NCBI RefSeq assembly: GCF_024362695.1
Contig: NC_065427.1
Coordinates: forward strand, 372,001-436,000
Source of the DNA: Pectinophora gossypiella
Lineage: Eukaryota > Arthropoda > Insecta > Lepidoptera > Gelechiidae
Length of the DNA stretch: 64,000 nt
Direction: 5' to 3'
The notes under the pieces are model-generated. The model was not told the origin of the DNA. It ran no database searches and saw only the letters and a program-made list of their open reading frames with translations. Below, in pieces: positions 54,222 through 63,618 of this stretch (position 1 is the first letter of the stretch; each line of letters opens with the position of its first letter). A program made the translations under genes and the position numbers.

Positions 54222-57200
54222 TCCGAATAAATTGCGTAAATGCACTAAAATTACCCCATATTAGAATACCTGAAATTAACGCTACATTTATGATCGATAC
54301 CGGAAGCTCTAGGTCATTCATAAGTCCCAAAAAGGCAAACGAATTTTTTGCAAAATTCAAAATTCTGGAACCATTCGAGGTTATCAGCACACATGCCCGT
54401 AGTTGCCATAATGAAGTAATACAAATTCCCCTTTTAAAGACATTTAAAAGCAAGTTACAACAAAAATTTTATGTCTACGATGTTGATAGTCGCTATGACG
54501 GTCTAATCGGCTCAGACTTATTGAAAAAACTGGACGCATCCATAGATATGAAACACCAAGTACTGCGGACCCGTGACACCGAAATACCCATACTATACGA
54601 AGCACCACACGAGTTGATTTTAGGACCTCGTACCGAAACTAGGGTTCGCATCCCAACTGATCTACAAAACGGATATGCAATTTTGGACTTTATAGAGTTC
54701 ACCAAAGGTGTCCGCATGCCAACCGCAATAGTGAACTGTGTAGACTCTATGGCTACATCAGTTATACAAAACGCTACTGACGACACCATAACAGTGACGT
54801 TTAATAAACCTCTGCCTGTGACACCATTTCAAGAAAACGAGATCATAGTAAATTTTACTGACCATAGTTACGACGTTGACGACCTATTGAAACAAAATTT
54901 ACAGAGACTAAGACTGGACCATATGAACCAAGAAGAGAGAGACAAAATATCAAAATTATGCTACGAGTTTCGAGATATATTCTACAGTGAGGACATCCCG
55001 TTAACCTTTACAAATCAAGTAAAACACGAAATTCGCACGACAAATGAAGATCCAATTTATATCAGGCCTTATCGTCACCCACCTGCACAAAACTTAGAAA
55101 TTCAAAATCAGGTTGAAAAGTTATTGAAAGATAATGTTATTCGAGAGTCGCACTCTCCATGGAGTGCGCCAGTGCACTTGGTCCCCAAAAAACAAGACGC
55201 TTCTGGAAAAACCAAATTCCGTATGGTAATTGATTACCGTCGCCTCAACGACATCACAGTCGACGATAAGTATCCACTTCCAAACATCAACGACTTGTTT
55301 GACAAACTAGGCAAATCTACATACTTCAGTACCATCGACCTAGCGAGTGGATACCACCAAATAGAAGTAGCCGAGAAGGATCGACACAAAACTGCGTTCT
55401 CTACGCAAGCCGGTCATTTCGAATTTACCCGTATGCCTTTCGGTCTTAAAACCGCACCCGCGACGTTCCAGCGAGCAATGGACAATGTCCTCCGCGGCTT
55501 GCAAGGACTACATTGCTTGGTATATCTCGACGATATAATCGTCTATTCATCCAGCCTACAAGAACACCTAGAAAAGTTGAGAAAGGTATTCGAAAGATTA
55601 AGAGCAACAAATCTTAAAGTCACACTTGATAAATGCGAGTTTCTTCGTAAAGAAGTACTCTATTTAGGCCATGTAATAACTAAGGAAGGTTTGAAACCAA
55701 ACGATGATAAAATTAAAGCCGTTTTGAAATTCCCTTTGCCAAAAACAACTACGGAAATTAAAAGCTTTCTTGGTTTAGTCGGATATTATCGAAAGTTTAT
55801 AAAAGATTTTTCCAAATTAACACGCCCACTCACTAACTGTTTAAAGAAAAGAAATCGGATTCAGATCAATCAAGAATACATCAACGCATTTGAAAAGTGT
55901 AAGGAGCTTTTGGTAAATGCCCCTTTGCTACAATTTCCGGATTTCACAAAACCCTTTGTACTTACCACTGATGCCTCAGACTATGCGATAGGTGCAGTCC
56001 TATCTCAAGGACCAATCGGTTCGGATAAACCAATCGCATACGCTAGTCGTACTTTAAACGATGCAGAAACCCGGTATAGCACAACTGAAAAGGAACTTCT
56101 TGCCATTGTATGGGCTACTAAATACTTCCGCCCATACCTATATGGGAATAAGTTCACCATATATACAGATCATCGCCCACTAACATGGTTAAAGTCCATG
56201 AAAGAAACCAATAGTAAATTAACTCGTTGGAAACTACGTTTGGCAGAGTTTGACTACGATGTCGTATATAAAGCAGGAAAACAGAATAACAATGCTGATG
56301 CATTATCCAGAATAAGGGTAAACGCAGTAGGTAACGATTCGGAATCCATGCGAGTCAATGTTGACGAAAGTGAACATAGACTCAGATCCTACTTGGATGA
56401 TGTGGTAAACGAAGTAGTCAGACTAGGAAGCCGACCCCAAAATCGACGTAATGAGCAAGTAAACACAGATGATGTAATAGAACTCTCATCGGACGATGGA
56501 AGCGAGACCCCAAGGGCGGGACACAACGAATTGGAGTCCCAATTCCCAATCGTCTCACCATCGGAAAGTACCATTACAATCCCTGAAAACACTAATAGTA
56601 ACACCGATACAATCCATTCCGCACGCGATATTGATACCAATGGAATCCCCATCTTGAACGAAGCGATCGACAGCAAACCCAATCAGATACTGGTTTATAC
56701 CTGGAACAGAAATGAAACATCAATTAATAATTTGTCCAATTCAAAGCAAAGAATAATTGAAGTAACCTTACCTTTAAATAGACCGGATCTAGTAAAAGAA
56801 TTCCTGAAAGGTTATGTAAGACCCAAAATAAAACAATTCATTTACTTCGAGAGTGAAATTCATCGCAAACAGTTCGTACAGGCATTTATATCCCTATTCA
56901 GGAAGGGCGCTGTACATCTCATGGAATGTACCAAAAGAGTAATAACCGTTGAAAATGAAGAAGAACAGAGACAGATAGTGCTGAAATATCATGAGGGCTC
57001 TACATGTCATCGTGGTATAAAAGAAACTTTAATGAAATTAAAACGTGTCTATTATTGGAACAATATGGACATTACAGTAACCGCTATTATCAATTCCTGT
57101 GAAACATGCAAAAAACTTAAATACGATCGGAAACCCTTCAAACCGGAATTACAGTTAACGCAAACTCAGAATAAACCGTTTCAAGAACTTTTTATGGATG

Positions 57201-58033
57201 TATTCTCTATAGAAGGACAATACTTCCTCACAATAGTAGATGCTTTCAGCAAACTGGGACAAGCTATCCCTATCCCAAGCAAAAACACCCCTGAAATAGT
57301 ACGCGCATTAATTTCGTACTTTTCTTATTACGGTACCCCTAGAATCATAAATGTAGACCCCGGCACAGAGTTTAACAATACCCTTTTGAAAGAAACCTTA
57401 TGTTTCTACAAAATAAACCTTCATATCGGAACTCCGCACAACCCAAATTCCATGGGAATAGTAGAGAGGTTTCACTCTACCATTTTAGAAATCTATCGTA
57501 TCGCAAAGTATGAGCGAAAACTTACCGACGCAGCTTCCGTCATGACGTATGCTATCATGGCATACAACCATACAATACACTCTACTACTGGATTAACCCC
57601 ATTCGAAGTAGTATTAGGACACACAGATTCCTCAAACGCGTTTGATGTAGACTTTAATAAACATTACACCCAAAAACTAATCAACGATCATGCGAACCGA
57701 ACAAAATTCTTATATAAGTACCTAACAGAGAAAATGATAGACCACAAGGAAAATATTAGGGAAAAGCGAGGAGGTGAGAAAAACATTAACTTAGACGAAG
57801 GAGAGACAGTTTACATCAAAGGAGTGAACACTAGACGTAGCAAAGACAAACCACGTTTTGAAAGGGCAATAGTATCTGGAAATATAGTTAGGAACACTGT
57901 ACCCATCCATGTTAGGAACCGCGAAACTAAGGTAACTATTAAGGATATTCGACGGCCCCCACAGGTTCGCGACCGTGCTGCTGGTAATGAGCATCCAGAG
58001 CCAGAGCCAGGCCCTTCAACTGCAGAAGATTGA
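54152..58033 (+). CDS. pol: Pol polyprotein (protease, RT, RNase H, integrase), -1 frame to gag
   Basis: The frame is open from 54152, just after a TGA, to 58033, overlapping gag by 70 nt. The first ATG (54290) lies inside the protease, so entry by -1 frameshifting is more likely than initiation there; AAATTTT at 54179-54185 fits. Numbering from 54290: protease DTGSS at 3-7; RT with YLDD at 412-415; RNase H with TTDAS (Asp at 561); integrase zinc region H901, H907, C937, C940; integrase catalytic D970, D1023, E1059 with the D-D(35)E spacing. The C-terminal part is basic and includes a GEGVYI-like 'DEGETVYIKG' segment. All catalytic residues are present. It copies the RNA and integrates the DNA. 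Its last 59 nt overlap env. Confidence 0.95.
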   Translation: MDSNGLASRKFSIKGLNKTPSQIIRINCVNALKLPHIRIPEINATFMIDTGSSRSFISPKKANEFFAKFKILEPFEVISTHARSCHNEVIQIPLLKTFKSKLQQKFYVYDVDSRYDGLIGSDLLKKLDASIDMKHQVLRTRDTEIPILYEAPHELILGPRTETRVRIPTDLQNGYAILDFIEFTKGVRMPTAIVNCVDSMATSVIQNATDDTITVTFNKPLPVTPFQENEIIVNFTDHSYDVDDLLKQNLQRLRLDHMNQEERDKISKLCYEFRDIFYSEDIPLTFTNQVKHEIRTTNEDPIYIRPYRHPPAQNLEIQNQVEKLLKDNVIRESHSPWSAPVHLVPKKQDASGKTKFRMVIDYRRLNDITVDDKYPLPNINDLFDKLGKSTYFSTIDLASGYHQIEVAEKDRHKTAFSTQAGHFEFTRMPFGLKTAPATFQRAMDNVLRGLQGLHCLVYLDDIIVYSSSLQEHLEKLRKVFERLRATNLKVTLDKCEFLRKEVLYLGHVITKEGLKPNDDKIKAVLKFPLPKTTTEIKSFLGLVGYYRKFIKDFSKLTRPLTNCLKKRNRIQINQEYINAFEKCKELLVNAPLLQFPDFTKPFVLTTDASDYAIGAVLSQGPIGSDKPIAYASRTLNDAETRYSTTEKELLAIVWATKYFRPYLYGNKFTIYTDHRPLTWLKSMKETNSKLTRWKLRLAEFDYDVVYKAGKQNNNADALSRIRVNAVGNDSESMRVNVDESEHRLRSYLDDVVNEVVRLGSRPQNRRNEQVNTDDVIELSSDDGSETPRAGHNELESQFPIVSPSESTITIPENTNSNTDTIHSARDIDTNGIPILNEAIDSKPNQILVYTWNRNETSINNLSNSKQRIIEVTLPLNRPDLVKEFLKGYVRPKIKQFIYFESEIHRKQFVQAFISLFRKGAVHLMECTKRVITVENEEEQRQIVLKYHEGSTCHRGIKETLMKLKRVYYWNNMDITVTAIINSCETCKKLKYDRKPFKPELQLTQTQNKPFQELFMDVFSIEGQYFLTIVDAFSKLGQAIPIPSKNTPEIVRALISYFSYYGTPRIINVDPGTEFNNTLLKETLCFYKINLHIGTPHNPNSMGIVERFHSTILEIYRIAKYERKLTDAASVMTYAIMAYNHTIHSTTGLTPFEVVLGHTDSSNAFDVDFNKHYTQKLINDHANRTKFLYKYLTEKMIDHKENIREKRGGEKNINLDEGETVYIKGVNTRRSKDKPRFERAIVSGNIVRNTVPIHVRNRETKVTIKDIRRPPQVRDRAAGNEHPEPEPGPSTAED
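54179..54185 (+). promoter_or_regulatory. Candidate -1 ribosomal frameshift heptamer
   Basis: AAATTTT read in the gag frame as A-AAT-TTT fits the X XXY YYZ pattern and lies 34 nt before the gag stop within the gag-pol overlap. No obvious downstream pseudoknot was worked out. Confidence 0.65.
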
Positions 58034-59720
58034 ACGGAACCCTGGAATACTTCCTGTGAGAAAGGGACGCGCCATTATTACCTACGACAAATGGTTAATT
58101 TTTAAGACATTAGATTTAAACCTTGTATATGAAGATTTAGAGCTCAATGTTAATCGACTTGCGGATCTAAACGAACATGTGCTACATTACTTTAAGCAAA
58201 ACATTACCTCCGAATGCACTGATATTAAAGTACAAACTGAACATATAAAGAACATAACCATACAAAAGTTTAGACAACTTATTCCTTCTGTCAGACAAAA
58301 ACGAGGACTGTTAAACCCAATAGGTTCACTAATTAAAGTTTTAACGGGGAACTTAGACAACGAAGACGCAATAAGATACGATAGTCAGATCAGTAAATTA
58401 CAACAACAACAACATAGTGTCTCTATGAAAATCGCCTTGATAACCGAAATTATGGGATCTGTTGCAAATGTAACAAATGCTACGAAGAACAATTTTATCC
58501 AGCTCGATAAAGAAATATACGATTTGAAAATATTACTAAATGAATCAATCCAGACAAGCCAAAGTATAAATAAAGTTATCCATGTCTATAGTCTTTTCTT
58601 ACATAACTTCCAAATGCTCTACATAAAGCTGGACGAAATTGAAACTGCCGTTGCATTTAGTAAGGTAGGAACTTTACATCAATCGATTATTGATACCGAT
58701 GAATTTATGACTGTACTTAGGAAAATAGAATTAACTGATAAATTGGTTTATCCCGTAGAGTTAAATAATTTGATAAGAATTGAACAATGTGTAGAGTTAA
58801 AAGCGTTTTCTAAAGAAAATCAGATTACCTTTATTATTGAAGTTCCGTTAGTCAGATCCGAGAGTTATCATTATTATCGAGTCTTGTCATTACCTGTAAC
58901 AGATAACCTAAATCTAACTACCCTAATAATTCCTAAATATCCTTACCTTATTGTGAATCAGTCGAAAGCTCTGTCGCTCTCCCACTCTTGCCTGGAAATA
59001 GAAAGAAGCATCTTCATGTGTCATGAAGACTCCATTGTTCCGCCGACTATGGAAGATGTCTGCATCACCGATCTACTGAAGTTCGTCATTAATACCACCA
59101 TGTGTTCCCCTATTCACGTGGATATAACAAAATTCAAGTTACAGCCAATAGAGTCAAATCGTTGGATATTCTACTGCAAAACCGCTACTCTAATGACGTC
59201 ACAATGTGGAGAGGATGTCACTAGAACATATGTTGAAGGAACCTATATACTTACCATTGAAGACGCCTGCGAAATAACAATCCAAAATGTAACTCTGAAA
59301 CAACACCGATCGAAGGCGGGCAACGTTTTATACGAGAAACTTCCAATAATTGATCTTCCATCACTGTCGACGTCAAAACCAGTCGTCTCGAAAAAACCAC
59401 TTAACCTGGATGAAATAGATTTACAGACCCTGCAAAGCCTGTCCCATGTCCTGAAAAATAGTGAAAGTGAATTAGTAAGTGAAGTGAGCACATATGGAAG
59501 TGTAGTGAACGCAAGAAACATTAGTATAGGGACTCTACTTCTCTATGTAATCATAATTTTAAGTATTTTCATATATTCATTTAAACGTTTTAAGAATTTC
59601 ATATTAACAGATCGGAATCATCAAAGGGCTGAAAACCACCCCTCCGATAATTCCAATCTTATGGAGGGAGGAGTTATGCATTCCGGACCTACCGCGGGTA
59701 CTGTAAGAGTCCCGACGTAA
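57975..59720 (+). CDS. env: Envelope fusion protein of the errantivirus-type element
   Basis: A 581-codon frame. A furin-type site RQKR at 107-110 is followed at once by a hydrophobic GLLNPIGSL-type fusion peptide (from 111) and a GNLD-like segment. This is the signature of insect errantivirus Env and baculovirus F-type fusion proteins. Many N-glycosylation motifs are present (for example NIT at 76 and 93). A transmembrane helix lies at about 518-534, followed by a short basic tail. The first 20 residues are hydrophilic and no signal peptide is seen. The mature-type protein seems to start near residue 22, so the mRNA is probably spliced and brings an upstream start. A cag|aag acceptor-like site at 58023-58026 keeps the frame. 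The stop lies 49 nt inside the 3' LTR. The frame is unbroken. Confidence 0.88.
   Translation: MLLVMSIQSQSQALQLQKIERNPGILPVRKGRAIITYDKWLIFKTLDLNLVYEDLELNVNRLADLNEHVLHYFKQNITSECTDIKVQTEHIKNITIQKFRQLIPSVRQKRGLLNPIGSLIKVLTGNLDNEDAIRYDSQISKLQQQQHSVSMKIALITEIMGSVANVTNATKNNFIQLDKEIYDLKILLNESIQTSQSINKVIHVYSLFLHNFQMLYIKLDEIETAVAFSKVGTLHQSIIDTDEFMTVLRKIELTDKLVYPVELNNLIRIEQCVELKAFSKENQITFIIEVPLVRSESYHYYRVLSLPVTDNLNLTTLIIPKYPYLIVNQSKALSLSHSCLEIERSIFMCHEDSIVPPTMEDVCITDLLKFVINTTMCSPIHVDITKFKLQPIESNRWIFYCKTATLMTSQCGEDVTRTYVEGTYILTIEDACEITIQNVTLKQHRSKAGNVLYEKLPIIDLPSLSTSKPVVSKKPLNLDEIDLQTLQSLSHVLKNSESELVSEVSTYGSVVNARNISIGTLLLYVIIILSIFIYSFKRFKNFILTDRNHQRAENHPSDNSNLMEGGVMHSGPTAGTVRVPT
59661..59671 (+). other. 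Polypurine tract
   Basis: ATGGAGGGAGG immediately before the 3' LTR, the expected site of plus-strand priming. It lies inside the env reading frame. Confidence 0.8.
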
Positions 59721-59973
59721 GCTTTCTAAGTATTGTATGAAGCGCATTCCCAGACCTCCGGCGCAGACGAACAACATCCGTCCTGCGCATTCAGCTATAG
59801 ATAAGCCCGAACTACCGGGAGGTATTGTTGTTTTCATAGCTTTCTTAGATCATAGAACTAGCTCATAAGTTTAGTCTTAAGTTGACCACTGTAAAGTACG
59901 CATTAAAAGGTTTAAATTCAAAATTCAATTTTTGCTTTTTAAAAAGAGTCCCTCGCTCCGCGGCAACTTAAGT
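59672..59973 (+). repeat. 3' LTR
   Basis: 302 bp, same sequence as 52053-52354 by eye. Its first 49 nt encode the end of Env. It is followed by the AAGT target duplication. Confidence 0.93.
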
Positions 59974-59977
59974 AAGT

Positions 59978-60187
59978 ACTAAAAGGTTACAATGGTAACA
60001 TAACAATTACACAGGAAATAGACACAAAAACAAAGGGAACTGAATACTAAAAATACAATTAGATACTTATTTTTTGTATTTTGTAAATATAAAATTTAAC
60101 TATGACAATAAATTTAATAAAGATGACAAAGCTATTATTAATTAATGTCACAACACTATTAGTTGGGGGTATCGTTTGATTTTAAAA
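59978..60187. other. Short flank of the provirus
   Basis: AT-rich, with AATAAA motifs (about 60102 and 60115). Nothing else is supported. Confidence 0.3.
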
Positions 60188-60231
60188 GACCCACGATACC
60201 ACCAGGGGTATCGCCAGGGGTGTCGTGGGTC
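60188..60231. repeat. Perfectly nested hairpin
   Basis: The arms gacccacgatacc and ggtgtcgtgggtc (one mismatch as DNA, G-U as RNA) enclose a second ggggtatcg element that can also pair with the left arm. This is either a short MITE core or a structured RNA segment. Confidence 0.6.
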
Positions 60232-60239
60232 CGAAACGG

Positions 60240-60300
60240 AACTAGAGTACAATAGGCGGCCTTATTGCTAAGTAGCAATTAAGTAAGTAGTGAGGTATCT
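60240..60300 (-). repeat. 'caataaggcc' LINE 3' fragment
   Basis: On minus it has 'agcaataaggccgcctattg', as at 20345 and 50340. Confidence 0.45.
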
Positions 60301-60329
60301 TAGCAGACTACATACTAGGTAGTACCTAC

Positions 60330-60530
60330 TTCAATAATAATAGCCAAGACCAACTGGTACGTGTCCTCCGAAGCACGGATCAACTTACTTTCCGACAATA
60401 ATGTGGCGATTAGCCTGTATCATGCTAAACAAACTAGGGATCACAAAGTGATTTGTACGACTTGCCCCTATCCGTATTCGAACCCGGATCGAATCGTGGC
60501 AACGCTCAACCACTGAACCACGGAATCACA
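60330..60530 (-). repeat. SINE head and body fragment
   Basis: On minus: head 'ccgtggttcagtggttgagc', B box 'gggttcgaata' and body down to 'ttggtcttggc'. The tail is lost just where SINE-A and SINE-B would differ. Confidence 0.8.
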
Positions 60531-61228
60531 GAATATTATGTTTATACACTTTAGTACCCTGTCCCAATAACTCTTTGACATATTAAACTGGGTAATTCTC
60601 AGTAAAAATATCAAATATTATGTTAGTGCAGCAGGATCCCAAAGTGGCTAGGTACATGATCGCGCAATGGAACGTACGTAACTTGACTGTCATACAATAC
60701 CACTCTGTTTATGCACGGCATAGCCTGCAATCTTACGCCACCGCAACTGAAATTGCCAAGTAAATTACTTTTACAATTCAGCTCTTTTATAAAATCCTTT
60801 CTTGTATAACGTCATAAGGGGAGACAGTTCGCTTACGCGCCTGCGGTCGCGTATCTCCGGCTCTCTCCACGGCACAAATAAAGAGGTTTACCTCCTCAAA
60901 GTGGGTGAAAAAGAAAGACATTGAAGAAACAACACGTTGCGCATTTCCTCACTAGGGGGGTGTGGGGGAGCGGGGGGTGTAAATAATTCATGAGAGAGCC
61001 TGATTGGAAAACGACTCTCCTGATGCGGGACGTCTTAACAACGCTGTAGTGATGTGTTTTTGAAAGCCGACGTTGAGTTTATTTCCTACAATGTGTTATC
61101 GCGAGGTACATACACCGGTATTTGGTCTGGATAAACATAGATATTTAATAAATCATAAGAATTATTGTCGTTCCAATTATACTATACTATTTTATTCATC
61201 ATATCCGTTCGTTAATTTATCTTAAGTG
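60531..61228. other. Gene-free stretch
   Basis: A G-run cluster at 60954-60981 and the 'tgtgttagtgacat'-free background are the only things noted. No gene is supported. Confidence 0.3.
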
Positions 61229-61229
61229 C

Positions 61230-61380
61230 AAACACTGACACTGTTGGCTCGACCATTATAGACGGTGATACGGCTCACCACTTATCACGTTGGTCTAACA
61301 GAAAACTGGGTGAAGCGTGGGTACTTAGTTCATCTTGCGAATGCTTGAGTTGTTATCCCTCGGGTGAGATTGTATTAGGC
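61230..61380 (+). repeat. Repeat C
   Basis: Complete left part ('ctgttggctcgaccattata', 'cggctcaccacttatcacgt', 'gtgggtacttagttcatctt') with a diverged right end. Confidence 0.75.
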
Positions 61381-61409
61381 GGACTAAAGGTTCTGCCCAT
61401 CCCTAATGG

Positions 61410-61805
61410 GTATTCTTCTTCATCTCTCGTGTGGGTTGTGAGGTCAATGACTGATCTTATCAACCTGGTGTCAATGATACTATTGAGCTGCCAGAGTAAC
61501 GGTTACATACAAACTTAAGTAAATAGTAGCCGGGACCAACTGCTTAACATGCATTATGAATTTTTTTTATTGTAGATTTGCCGCAGATGGCATTAACTAC
61601 TTGGCCGGACAAATGGGGAGCGCTGAAGGCTCTCACCCGATACAACGTTTAAGACAACAGGCCTGAGGGTGCCCTGCAACAGGCCTGAGGATTAATCGAC
61701 CCTAGTGGGTCGATAGCGATAAGCGCTGAATGAGGGAATGCATTCTGAAGCAAGGATCATCTTACTTTGACGGTAGGGTGATCAACCTATAACGTTCTTA
61801 CGAGC
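61410..61805 (-). repeat. SINE-A interrupted by a poly(A) LINE tail
   Basis: The SINE-A tail at 61410-61560 and its body at 61738-61805 are continuous except for the insertion at 61561-61738. Confidence 0.8.
61561..61738 (-). repeat. Poly(A) LINE 3' end nested in a SINE
   Basis: On minus it starts 'ccctcattcagcgcttatcg' and ends with 'gcaaatctacaataa' plus A7. The target duplication is ATGCATTATGAA / ATGCATTCTGAA. An internal near-duplication of 'caacaggcctgagg' is present. Confidence 0.8.
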
Positions 61806-61841
61806 CTAAACACTTCAGACTTCTCAACCTCACTACTACAA

Positions 61842-61945
61842 CATAATGTTACATAAGCTCATAACTATATCCCAATCGGGGTAGTCAGAGGTACATCCAT
61901 CGCAAGTTATACTAAAAACCTACACCTCACCTAGCTACCCACTAC
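61842..61945 (-). repeat. Repeat C
   Basis: 'atcccaatcggggtagtcag' and 'ggtacatccatcgcaagtta' on plus are the reverse of the repeat C right half. Confidence 0.7.
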
Positions 61946-61969
61946 AAATGAATGGATCATTTCTAATAT

Positions 61970-62065
61970 TTCTAATTGTTTTGTGAATTTTTTTAAGTAC
62001 TTAATGTTGTGTAAATTGTTTTGTCTTTGTGTGTGGCGTCCTTTTATAATAAACAATTTCAATTC
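61970..62065 (+). repeat. Repeat E 3' end
   Basis: It shares 'ctaattgttttgtgaa', 'tttgtctttgtgtgtggcg' and 'tataataaacaatttcaatt' with 13480-13562, in the same orientation. Confidence 0.75.
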
Positions 62066-62480
62066 TATTCAGTATTTATGGAATATATATACAGAAGTGT
62101 CTGTGTGTGTGTTTCAGAAGCCTGGTTGAGTAGGACTCGCGTGTCGCCTCCCTTACTGCGCTGGCCACCAGCCAACTCCCGCGTATATCAGCTTCACCAA
62201 TAAGTGACTCCATCACTTGATGGCTCCGACAGTGCCACTTATATTGCGAGAGGTTTTACACTAATGTTATGCCTGAAGTTTGAAACACGAATAAATATTG
62301 CGGCTAGTTTATGGTATGTGGGAGGATGAAGTATAAGTGTGTGTTGTGTAACTAGTGGTGGTGGTTTGGTAAGGATCGTGTTTTGTATAGATAAATAGAA
62401 ATCGAAGGATTTCTTTCTTTAGTTCACCTACACAAATAATTGTTTCACCTTCGCACCTCACCCACCTTTCTTTAGTACCT
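62066..62480. other. Gene-free stretch
   Basis: No supported feature. Confidence 0.3.
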
Positions 62481-62481
62481 A

Positions 62482-62600
62482 TCGCGTTGGTCTAACAGAA
62501 GGCTCGGTGAGGCGTGGGTACTTAGTTCATCTTGCGATAGATGTAACTCTGACTACTACACAAACTGGAATATAGTCGTGAGATTATGTTATATGATAGT
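62482..62600 (+). repeat. Repeat C, 5' truncated
   Basis: It runs from 'atcgcgttggtctaacagaa' to 'gtcgtgagattatgttata'. Confidence 0.7.
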
Positions 62601-62624
62601 GGTGGTGGTTCAATGTATCACTTT

Positions 62625-62815
62625 TTTGACGTGAATTAAAAGCAGTGCATTAACTACTTGGCCGGACAAATGGGGGAGCGCTGACGGTTCTCACCCGGTA
62701 CAAAATTTAAGACAACAGAAAAGAAGAACCTCGGCTCAGCGCGTCTTGTCTGAGAAGATTATAAATATTTGAAAGAATATTAATCGATGTAATTCATCAG
62801 CGCTGAATCAGGGAC
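62625..62815 (-). repeat. Poly(A) LINE 3' end, diverged
   Basis: 'cattaactacttggccggac', 'ctcacccggtaca', 'aacctcggctcag' and 'cagcgctgaatcaggga' place it with the copies at 3190 and 61561. It begins within two bases of the same 5' point as the 61561 copy. Confidence 0.75.
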
Positions 62816-63239
62816 AAAATTAATATGGCCTAACATGTTTTCTTTCTTTCTTTCTTCCCAATGAAGTAGAAACCACCACAATTAGGTTAAGTAATCCAGA
62901 AACTTACAGCCACTTTGTATGAATGCAGGTTAATAATATTCAACCTACTATATAAACGACTTTTCAAAACTTCACAAAACAAACAGTTTTATGAACGAAG
63001 CTTGTTAAAACTAGACATTAATATTCGCCCCCACACGCGGCAACACAGCTCACGCGATGTTTTCGATCAGCAAACAACAAAACAAACAACTTTCAATGTT
63101 CTTAATGCACTCGTTCCCGATGGAATATAATACGCAGAGCAAATACCTCATGTTTTCAAACACGATTTTTCCTTCAAGCCCATAAACCGAAGCCGAAGCC
63201 GGGAATATGTTACTTTAACTGACATATTTTTTTTACTAA
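62816..63239. other. Gene-free stretch with a short (TTTC)n run
   Basis: (TTTC)n at about 62838-62857. No gene is supported. Confidence 0.35.
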
Positions 63240-63251
63240 AGTACTGGTGCT

Positions 63252-63597
63252 TCTTCTTCTTATCGTGTGGTTTGTGAGGTGGATTACCAACCTCATCAAC
63301 CCTGGTGTCAGGGATATTATTGAGCCGCCAAAGGCCCCTCACATGGCTCATGTAACGACTACGTACTTACACATCAGTAAGTAGTAATCTGGACCAATAG
63401 CTTAACGTGCTTTCCGAAGCACGGATCATCTTACTGTCCGACAATCAGGTGATCAGCCTGTAATGTCCTTACCAAACTAGAGATCGCAAAGTGATATTCG
63501 TGATAAGTAGGTATGTCCCCACCGCGGTTAGAACCCGGGGCCTCCGGATCGTGAGACCAACACTCAACTACTGGACCACAGAGGCCGTTCGTTCGTT
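63252..63597 (-). repeat. tRNA-derived SINE-A, full length with target duplication
   Basis: Full head, body and tail on minus, flanked by AGTACTGGTGCT at 63240-63251 and 63598-63609. The B box reads gggttctaacc, so one promoter position has decayed. Confidence 0.92.
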
Positions 63598-63618
63598 AGT
63601 ACTGGTGCTAATTCTTGC

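Larger units (their letters stand above)
52053..59973 (+). mobile_element. Complete errantivirus-type LTR retrotransposon (gag-pol-env)
   Basis: A 7,921-bp provirus bounded by two 302-bp LTRs that I read as identical and by AAGT on both sides (52049-52052 and 59974-59977). It has a tRNA-Ser primer binding site at 52354-52371, a leader at 52372-52907, gag, pol in the -1 frame, and env overlapping pol by 59 nt. A purine tract (about 59661-59671) ends directly before the 3' LTR. Order, primer type, 4-bp target duplication and an env related to the baculovirus-type fusion protein place it with insect errantiviruses of the Ty3/gypsy group. Identical LTRs and open frames indicate a recent insertion. 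Confidence 0.95.

Noticed and set aside
59604..59837. Minus-strand frame that is repeated at 52033-52218
   Set aside because: It is duplicated only because it lies antisense in both LTRs; no domain and no start context.
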